This document shows, piece after piece, positions 5,778 through 9,798 of a DNA stretch of 9,798 nucleotides. This DNA is from an uncultured Coriobacteriales bacterium (GTDB lineage: Bacteria > Actinomycetota > Coriobacteriia > Coriobacteriales > Atopobiaceae): the NCBI GenBank assembly GCA_947305035.1, contig CAMZCV010000022.1:1-9798 (forward strand). The letters are read 5' to 3'. The notes under the pieces are model-generated. The model was not told the DNA's origin, did no database searches, and saw only the letters and a program-made list of their open reading frames with translations. Position 1 is the first letter of the stretch; each line of letters begins with the position of its first letter. Position numbers and translations under genes: made by a program.

Positions 5778-7994
5778 ATGAAGCGGTTCATTGTTGTTCT
5801 CCTTGCGGCTGCGACCATGCTCACGCCGTTGCCCGCTTATGCCGATGATGCCGTTGCCGAGCCCGATTCCGCCGCAATCGTATCGGAGGAGGTCTCTTCC
5901 GAAGAGCCCTTTGCGGCTGAAGATGACGCTCAGGCCGAGCCTGTTGGCGACGAAGGCGAAGAAAGCCCCGTTGATGGCGCTCCTGCCAATGGAGAAGAAT
6001 CCGAAGAGGGCGCTCAGGATGATGAAGCCTTGCCCGTCGACGGAGCTGCTTCCGAAGTCGTCGATGATTCAGATCCTGAGCCTTGCGACCCTTCGGCAGA
6101 TACGGATTCAAGCGAGGTTGTCGAAAGCGACGAAGGCCCTGGCCCCGAGCTTGGGGCAGAGGACGAGAAGCCGGCAGAACCCCAGGTGGGGGAGGCCGTT
6201 GTCCCAGCTGAGGAGCCTGAGGCGACCGAGCCCGCGCCCGAATCCGAATGCGTGACGGCAGTCGTTCCGGAACCCGCTTCTGGCACCGAGCTCAACCTAG
6301 AACCCGCTGATCCCGCGCCCGCAGAACCGCAGGTTGAAGAGCCGGCGCTCCTCGAACCCCTCGCATCCGCGAAGGCCCCTTCATCCCGCGGCGGATGGGT
6401 TACCGAGGGCGGCGTGCGACGCTACAGGGACCCGAGGTCCGGCAAGCTCCTCAAATCGGGAATGCACGAGATAGAGGGAAGCACGTACTGCTTCTCACCG
6501 GATGGATCGCTCGTCGTGGGATGGGTTGTCTCGGACGGCGAGATCTTCTATTTCGATCCCGACAGCGGGGCCATGGCCACGGATTGCGCGGTGCTCATCA
6601 AGGGCCTCTGCGCCCCAACGCAGGCAGCCGACGGTACGTCGTATGCCGACGTGAACCGTAGGACCCCGCACGGAGACGATATCGCGTGGACCTATCAGGC
6701 GGGCATCTCGGGCGGTTGGGTGTCCGAGGACGGCACCCGCACGTTCCATCCTCTCGATACCGTGAAGCGCCAGGATATGGCGGCGTTCCTCTACAGGCTC
6801 GCGGGGTCTCCCGAGTTCGTGCCCAGCTCCTCCAACGCCTCGTTCTTCTCGGATGTCTCGCCCGAGACGCCGCATTCCCTCGAGGTCTGGTGGCTCGCGA
6901 GCTTGGGCATCTCCGAGGGCTGGCTCGAATCGGACGGCACCCGCACCTTCCGCCCGATGGATACCGTCAAGCGCCAGGACATGGCCGCGTTCCTGTACCG
7001 TCTGGCCGGATCGCCCCGCTACACCCCCACGAGGGCCCAGAAGAAGTCATTCACCGATGTGAACTCATCGACGCCCCACGCCAAGGAGGTCTGGTGGCTG
7101 GCGTCGACGGGCATCTCCGAAGGCTATGAGGTCGGCGATACCCGTGAGTTCCAGCCTATGAGCCCTGTTTACCGCCAGGATATGGCTGCATTCCTCCACA
7201 GGATGGTCACGACGGATTCCTTCGAGCCCGAAGCCGTCCACGAGTACCGCTTCGACAGCGATGGTTCCCTCGTGACAGGTTGGTCCAACGGGGCGTTCTA
7301 CGACCATGCCACCGGTGCCCGCGTGAACACCGGCTGGGTTAAGGACGGCTCGTTCACGGGCTACATAGACGCCAAGAAGGGTGGGCTCCTCAAGAGCGGC
7401 GTCTACAAGATCGCTGGCAGCTACTACATCTTCGGGCAGCGGGGCAACCTGCGCCATGGCCTCATCGAACTCAATGGCAACATGTACTCTGCGCGCTCGT
7501 CCTCGGGCAGGCTGCATACCAACGAGAACATGGTCATCAAGCGGGTCGCATACCACGCCAACTCCAACGGCGTCCTCGTGAGGTCCACCTTCGGGCAGAG
7601 CCTGTCGAGCGCATCGTCCAGGCAGAAGCGCATTGCCTCCATCGCGTGGGCGGAACCCACCACCCCGTACGGCTGGTGCGCCATGTGGGTGCACAACGTG
7701 TTCGAGGAGTACGGCATCGACGACGTCTACGGCAACGCCTGCGACCTCTACTACGACTATTGCACGAGCTCAGACCCCTTAAAGCTCAAGGTGGGGATGA
7801 TCGTGGCGGTATCGCGGCATCCCGGCACACCCGGCGGGCAGGTCTACGGCCACATCGGCATCTACGTGGGCGATGGCGTTGTGCTCGACTCCGCTGGAGA
7901 GGTGCGCGTGTGGTGCGCCGAGGACTGGTCGGATTCCTATGACGGCTGGGTTCCCGCCAAGTGGGGTTGGTACGGTGACCGCAGGCTTGGCTGA
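5778..7994 (+). CDS. Secreted cell-wall protein: signal peptide, acidic linker, wall-binding repeats, three SLH-like repeats, C-terminal Cys/His hydrolase-like domain
   Basis: I recognise the architecture but not a named gene. The 738-residue product starts with a signal peptide (MKRF, hydrophobic core, AYA cleavage site after Ala22). Residues 23-204 are a disordered linker rich in Glu, Asp, Pro and Ala with almost no aromatic or basic residues and two cysteines (103, 158). Residues 205-275 are wall-binding repeats with GWV and YCFSPDGSLVVGW patterns. Three SLH-like repeats occupy about 288-345, 357-413 and 425-477, and a second wall-binding segment covers 489-603. The C-terminal domain (615-738) has Cys634 in GWCAMWV and His692 in YGHIGIYVGDG, the arrangement of CHAP or NlpC/P60 amidases/peptidases, with Asp704 a possible third residue. 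Peptidoglycan binding and cleavage is therefore likely, but the substrate is unknown. The ATG at 5778 has GGAG five bases upstream and gives a clean signal peptide. A GTG at 5763 in the same frame is rejected. No sortase signal or C-terminal membrane anchor is seen, so attachment should be non-covalent. Confidence 0.85.
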   Translation: MKRFIVVLLAAATMLTPLPAYADDAVAEPDSAAIVSEEVSSEEPFAAEDDAQAEPVGDEGEESPVDGAPANGEESEEGAQDDEALPVDGAASEVVDDSDPEPCDPSADTDSSEVVESDEGPGPELGAEDEKPAEPQVGEAVVPAEEPEATEPAPESECVTAVVPEPASGTELNLEPADPAPAEPQVEEPALLEPLASAKAPSSRGGWVTEGGVRRYRDPRSGKLLKSGMHEIEGSTYCFSPDGSLVVGWVVSDGEIFYFDPDSGAMATDCAVLIKGLCAPTQAADGTSYADVNRRTPHGDDIAWTYQAGISGGWVSEDGTRTFHPLDTVKRQDMAAFLYRLAGSPEFVPSSSNASFFSDVSPETPHSLEVWWLASLGISEGWLESDGTRTFRPMDTVKRQDMAAFLYRLAGSPRYTPTRAQKKSFTDVNSSTPHAKEVWWLASTGISEGYEVGDTREFQPMSPVYRQDMAAFLHRMVTTDSFEPEAVHEYRFDSDGSLVTGWSNGAFYDHATGARVNTGWVKDGSFTGYIDAKKGGLLKSGVYKIAGSYYIFGQRGNLRHGLIELNGNMYSARSSSGRLHTNENMVIKRVAYHANSNGVLVRSTFGQSLSSASSRQKRIASIAWAEPTTPYGWCAMWVHNVFEEYGIDDVYGNACDLYYDYCTSSDPLKLKVGMIVAVSRHPGTPGGQVYGHIGIYVGDGVVLDSAGEVRVWCAEDWSDSYDGWVPAKWGWYGDRRLG
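6390..6602 (+). repeat. First wall-binding repeat segment within the secreted protein
   Basis: Residues 205-275 contain tandem aromatic/glycine motifs (GGWV..., KLLKSGMHEIEGSTYCF, DGSLVVGW, GEIFYFDP) like choline-binding/glucan-binding-type wall repeats. The LLKSG...I.GS.Y.F pattern recurs at residues 535-560 in the second segment. Confidence 0.6.
6639..7208 (+). repeat. Three tandem SLH-like repeats within the secreted protein
   Basis: The repeats cover residues 288-345, 357-413 and 425-477. Each has the order F/Y-x-D-V, T-P-H, W-x-x-x-x-G-I-S-x-G, T-F-x-P, R-Q-D-M-A-A-F-L-x-R, which resembles S-layer homology domains that bind secondary wall polymers. Repeats 1 and 2 share 26 of 28 residues over the C-terminal half; repeat 3 has diverged (REFQPMSPVYRQDM). 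Confidence 0.75.
7242..7586 (+). repeat. Second wall-binding repeat segment within the secreted protein
   Basis: Residues 489-603 return to aromatic/glycine repeats (EYRFDSDGSLVTGW, GAFYDHATGARVNTGWV, GGLLKSGVYKIAGSYYIFG). They match the first segment across the intervening SLH block. Confidence 0.6.
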
Positions 7995-8002
7995 CCGTGT
8001 TG

Positions 8003-8027
8003 AAAAATCGATGGATTCCATCGTTTT
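8003..8027. terminator. Intrinsic terminator after the secreted-protein gene, possibly bidirectional
   Basis: The 6-bp stem CGATGG (8009-8014) / CCATCG (8018-8023) with a three-base loop is followed by TTTT (8024-8027) and preceded by AAAAA (8003-8007), so the stem can extend past one T-T mismatch. It begins just after the stop codon at 7994 and before the rpsO promoter. The stem is modest and the T-tract short, so efficiency is uncertain. Confidence 0.6.
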
Positions 8028-8038
8028 CCTGCAGATGC

Positions 8039-8068
8039 TTGCAACTGCGGGAACTGTTCTGCTATAGT
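8039..8068 (+). promoter_or_regulatory. Promoter of rpsO (sigma70-type)
   Basis: TTGCAA at 8039-8044 (four of six -35 positions) and TATAGT at 8063-8068 (five of six -10 positions) are separated by 18 bases. Transcription would start near 8075, leaving a leader of about 83 bases before rpsO. The position directly after a terminator and before a ribosomal protein gene supports the call. Confidence 0.7.
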
Positions 8069-8070
8069 AG

Positions 8071-8157
8071 CCGAGCCAATACCCCGTACCTGGAGGCGCG
8101 CCTACACCTGACGGCCATCTCGGTTCGGGGCGAATCTATGAAGAAAGGTGGAAAGTC
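8071..8157 (+). promoter_or_regulatory. Structured rpsO leader, candidate S15 autoregulatory element
   Basis: The leader contains CCCCG (8082-8086) complementary to CGGGG (8126-8130), and the palindrome AGGCGCGCCT (8094-8103) inside that span. CACCT (8105-8109) is complementary to AGGTG (8146-8150), which is the core of the rpsO Shine-Dalgarno sequence. CCGAG (8071-8075) could also pair with CTCGG (8119-8123), crossing the CCCCG/CGGGG helix as a pseudoknot. Ribosomal protein S15 is known to repress its own mRNA through structurally different leaders in different phyla. That this leader does so is inference. Confidence 0.4.
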
Positions 8158-8433
8158 ATGATCACGAAGGAACGCAAGGCCGAGCTCATCGCCCAGTACG
8201 GCAAGGACGAGAAGGACTCCGGCTCCGCCGCCGTCCAGGTTGCCATCCTCACCGAGCGCATCCGCGAGCTCACCGAGCACATGAAGTCCCACAAGAAGGA
8301 CTTCCACACCCGTCGCGGCCTGCTCATGCTCGTCGGCAAGCGCCGCCGCCTGCTCGCCTACATCAAGAAGGGCGACGTGGAGGCCTACCGCGCGCTCATC
8401 AAGAGCCTCGGCATCCGCGACAACATCCAGTAA
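8158..8433 (+). CDS. rpsO: 30S ribosomal protein S15
   Basis: S15 is a primary binder of the central domain of 16S rRNA and nucleates platform assembly. It often represses its own translation. The 91-residue product matches the family over its whole length: four helices, the conserved [14 protein letters not shown] segment, His41, His45 and Asp48 in the rRNA-binding loop ([10 protein letters not shown]), and the basic [12 protein letters not shown] helix. It is two or three residues longer at the C-terminus (IRDNIQ) than the usual 88-89. AAGGTGG at 8145-8151 is the ribosome binding site, about six bases before the ATG. A strong terminator follows within 20 bases, and pnp comes next, the arrangement conserved across much of the bacteria. 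Confidence 0.97.
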   Translation: MITKERKAELIAQYGKDEKDSGSAAVQVAILTERIRELTEHMKSHKKDFHTRRGLLMLVGKRRRLLAYIKKGDVEAYRALIKSLGIRDNIQ

Positions 8434-8446
8434 GCAAGGCAGTAAA

Positions 8447-8475
8447 GAGGGCGCCTGCGGGCGCCCTCCCATTTT
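8447..8475 (+). terminator. Strong intrinsic terminator after rpsO
   Basis: A perfect 9-bp stem GAGGGCGCC (8447-8455) / GGCGCCCTC (8460-8468), eight of nine pairs G-C, closes a TGCG tetraloop and is followed by CCATTTTG. It lies 14 bases after the rpsO stop. Since no clear promoter is visible between it and pnp, some readthrough into pnp or processing at this hairpin is likely. Confidence 0.8.
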
Positions 8476-8480
8476 GTGGC

Positions 8481-8502
8481 CCGCCTGCAAAGGGGCAGGC
8501 GG
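8481..8502 (+). promoter_or_regulatory. Perfect hairpin in the pnp leader
   Basis: CCGCCTGC (8481-8488) and GCAGGCGG (8495-8502) form an uninterrupted 8-bp stem with a six-base AAAGGG loop, ending 20 bases before the pnp ATG and just before its Shine-Dalgarno sequence. No T-tract follows, so it is not a terminator. In E. coli a long pnp leader stem-loop is cut by RNase III and mediates PNPase autoregulation. A similar role here is only an analogy. Confidence 0.5.
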
Positions 8503-8522
8503 AGATGAAGGGAAATGTAGAA

Positions 8523-9798
8523 ATGACCAAGGTTACCCATGAGTTCGACCTGTACGGAAAGCACTACTCCTTCACGGCAGGCGAGCTCGCCAAGCAGGCA
8601 ACCGGCGCCTGCGTCGTGTCCTGCGGCACCTCCCAGGTGCTCATCACCGTGGTCGTGTCCAAGGAGCGCAAGGACTACGACTTCTTCCCCCTGACCGTCG
8701 ACTACATCGAGAAGATGTACGCCGTGGGTCGTATCCCCGGCGGCTACCTCAAGCGTGAGTCCCGCCCGTCCGAGAAGGCCACGCTCACGGCCCGCATGAT
8801 CGACCGCCCGCTGCGCCCCTCGTTCCCCGAGGGCTTCCGCAACGAGGTGCAGGTCGTCGCCATGCCGCTCGTCGCCGATCAGGTCAACTCGGTCGACACC
8901 ATCTGCATCATGGGCGCCTCCGCGGCCCTCATGGTGGGCGGCGTGCCCTTCGAGGGCCCGCTCGCCTGCGTGCGCATCGGCCGCGACCGCGACACGCGCG
9001 AGTTCATCGTCAACCCCACCTATGAGGAGCGCGAGAACTCCGACCTCGATCTCGAGCTCGGCGGTTCCTCCACGTTCATCTCCATGCTCGAGGCCGGCGC
9101 CGAGGAGATCTCCGAGGACGACATGCTCGCCGCCATGGAGTTCGGCCAGGAGGCCATCGCCGCCTTCTGCGAGCAGCAGCGCATCTTCATGGACAAGTTC
9201 GAGGAGGCCAACGGCCCCGTCGCGCAGCGCGAGTACATCCTCGACGAGCCCATCGCCGAGGTCCACAACCGCATCTTCGCCCATTACGACGAGATGAGCG
9301 CCGCACTCAAGGACGCCGACAAGCAGAGCCGCATCGGCAAGGTCGAGGCGCTCTTCGAGAAGATCCGCGCCGAGTTCACCGACGAGGAGTCCCTCGAGTG
9401 GAGCCGCGCCATCGCCGTGGAGCTCAAGGCCCTCGAGAAGCACGCCATGCGCATGATGGTCGTCGAGACCGGCGAGCGCGTCGACGGCCGCACGCCCACC
9501 GAGATCCGCCCGCTCATGGTGAAGCCCGACTACCTGCCCCTCGTGCACGGCTCCGGCCTCTTCCAGCGCGGCCAGACCCAGGTGCTCTCCATCGCCACGC
9601 TCGGCATGCTCAATGAGTGGCAGCGCCTCGACACCATCGAGCCGGTCGACGGCAAGCGCTACATCCACCACTACAACTTCCCGCCGTTCTGCACCGGCGA
9701 GACCGGCCGCATCGGCAGCCCGAAGCGCCGCGAGCTCGGCCATGGCGCCCTGGCGGAGCGGGCCCTGCTGCCCGTGATCCCCTCCGAGGAGGAGTTCC
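8523..9798 (+). CDS. pnp: Polyribonucleotide nucleotidyltransferase (PNPase), N-terminal 425 residues; runs off the window
   Basis: PNPase is a trimeric, phosphate-dependent 3'-to-5' exoribonuclease of mRNA decay, often part of the degradosome. The open frame continues to the window end without a stop, giving 425 of the roughly 700 or more residues expected. The first RNase PH-like core is recognisable by [20 protein letters not shown] and [10 protein letters not shown] (within residues 1-215). An alpha-helical linker domain follows (about 235-315), and the second RNase PH core begins near residue 320 with VDGRT. Its phosphate-binding segment is present at 400-408 (PKRRELGHG). The catalytic aspartates of the second core and the KH and S1 RNA-binding domains lie beyond the window. 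The ATG at 8523 has AAGGGA about nine bases upstream. An in-frame ATG at 8505 lacks a usable site because the leader hairpin abuts it. Confidence 0.96.
   Translation, partial: MTKVTHEFDLYGKHYSFTAGELAKQATGACVVSCGTSQVLITVVVSKERKDYDFFPLTVDYIEKMYAVGRIPGGYLKRESRPSEKATLTARMIDRPLRPSFPEGFRNEVQVVAMPLVADQVNSVDTICIMGASAALMVGGVPFEGPLACVRIGRDRDTREFIVNPTYEERENSDLDLELGGSSTFISMLEAGAEEISEDDMLAAMEFGQEAIAAFCEQQRIFMDKFEEANGPVAQREYILDEPIAEVHNRIFAHYDEMSAALKDADKQSRIGKVEALFEKIRAEFTDEESLEWSRAIAVELKALEKHAMRMMVVETGERVDGRTPTEIRPLMVKPDYLPLVHGSGLFQRGQTQVLSIATLGMLNEWQRLDTIEPVDGKRYIHHYNFPPFCTGETGRIGSPKRRELGHGALAERALLPVIPSEEEF

Noticed and set aside
6014..6295. Minus-strand Ser/Gly/Ala-rich open frame opposite the acidic linker
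   Set aside because: Its composition simply mirrors the repetitive Glu/Pro/Asp codons on the plus strand, and no start signal is visible.
8505..8507. Upstream in-frame ATG as the start of pnp
   Set aside because: The leader hairpin occupies its ribosome binding site region, whereas the ATG at 8523 has a well-spaced AAGGGA and gives the usual PNPase N-terminus.
8385..9743. Long minus-strand open frame of 452 codons opposite rpsO/pnp
   Set aside because: It is the shadow of pnp in GC-rich DNA. Its product is a low-complexity Glu/Ala/Leu/Gly/His string with no recognisable domain, and the plus strand encodes an unmistakable PNPase.

Overview
The window is a compact, GC-rich, entirely plus-strand stretch of bacterial chromosome. 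It holds ten protein-coding genes, of which the first (dnaJ) and last (pnp) are cut by the window edges. High GC, strong preference for GAG/GAC/CTC codons, an actinobacterial-type DnaJ, and a secreted protein combining wall-binding repeats, S-layer-homology-like repeats and a C-terminal Cys/His hydrolase all point to the Coriobacteriia (Collinsella/Olsenella-like). That taxonomic placement is an inference from style and gene order, not a database match.

Region 1 (1-5730) is a housekeeping block for protein folding, tRNA modification, ribosome/rRNA maturation, lipid recycling and DNA repair: dnaJ (C-terminal part), mtaB, phoH, ybeY, dgkA, era, recO. Most junctions are ATGA overlaps or gaps of a few bases, so the genes are probably co-transcribed and translationally coupled. 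The only sizeable breaks are 72 bases before phoH, which hold a possible -10 box and a hairpin, and 25 bases before era. YbeY and Era both act on 16S rRNA 3' end maturation and small-subunit assembly, and PhoH is their usual neighbour.

Region 2 (5731-8030) is one large gene for a secreted cell-wall protein of 738 residues. It has a signal peptide, a 180-residue acidic Pro/Glu/Ala linker, wall-binding repeats, three SLH-like repeats, more wall-binding repeats and a C-terminal Cys/His hydrolase-like domain. It ends at a hairpin with a short T-tract. It looks like a lineage-specific gene placed between two conserved blocks and is the most interesting item here.

Region 3 (8031-9798) is the classical rpsO-pnp pair. 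A good sigma70-type promoter drives an approximately 83-base leader that may fold over the rpsO Shine-Dalgarno sequence. A strong intrinsic terminator follows rpsO, and a second perfect hairpin lies just upstream of the pnp start, recalling the structured, autoregulated pnp leaders known elsewhere. No RNA genes, insertion sequences, CRISPR arrays, integrases or attachment sites were seen. Overall the window is mostly ordinary core genome, and I do not see a clear new multi-gene system.
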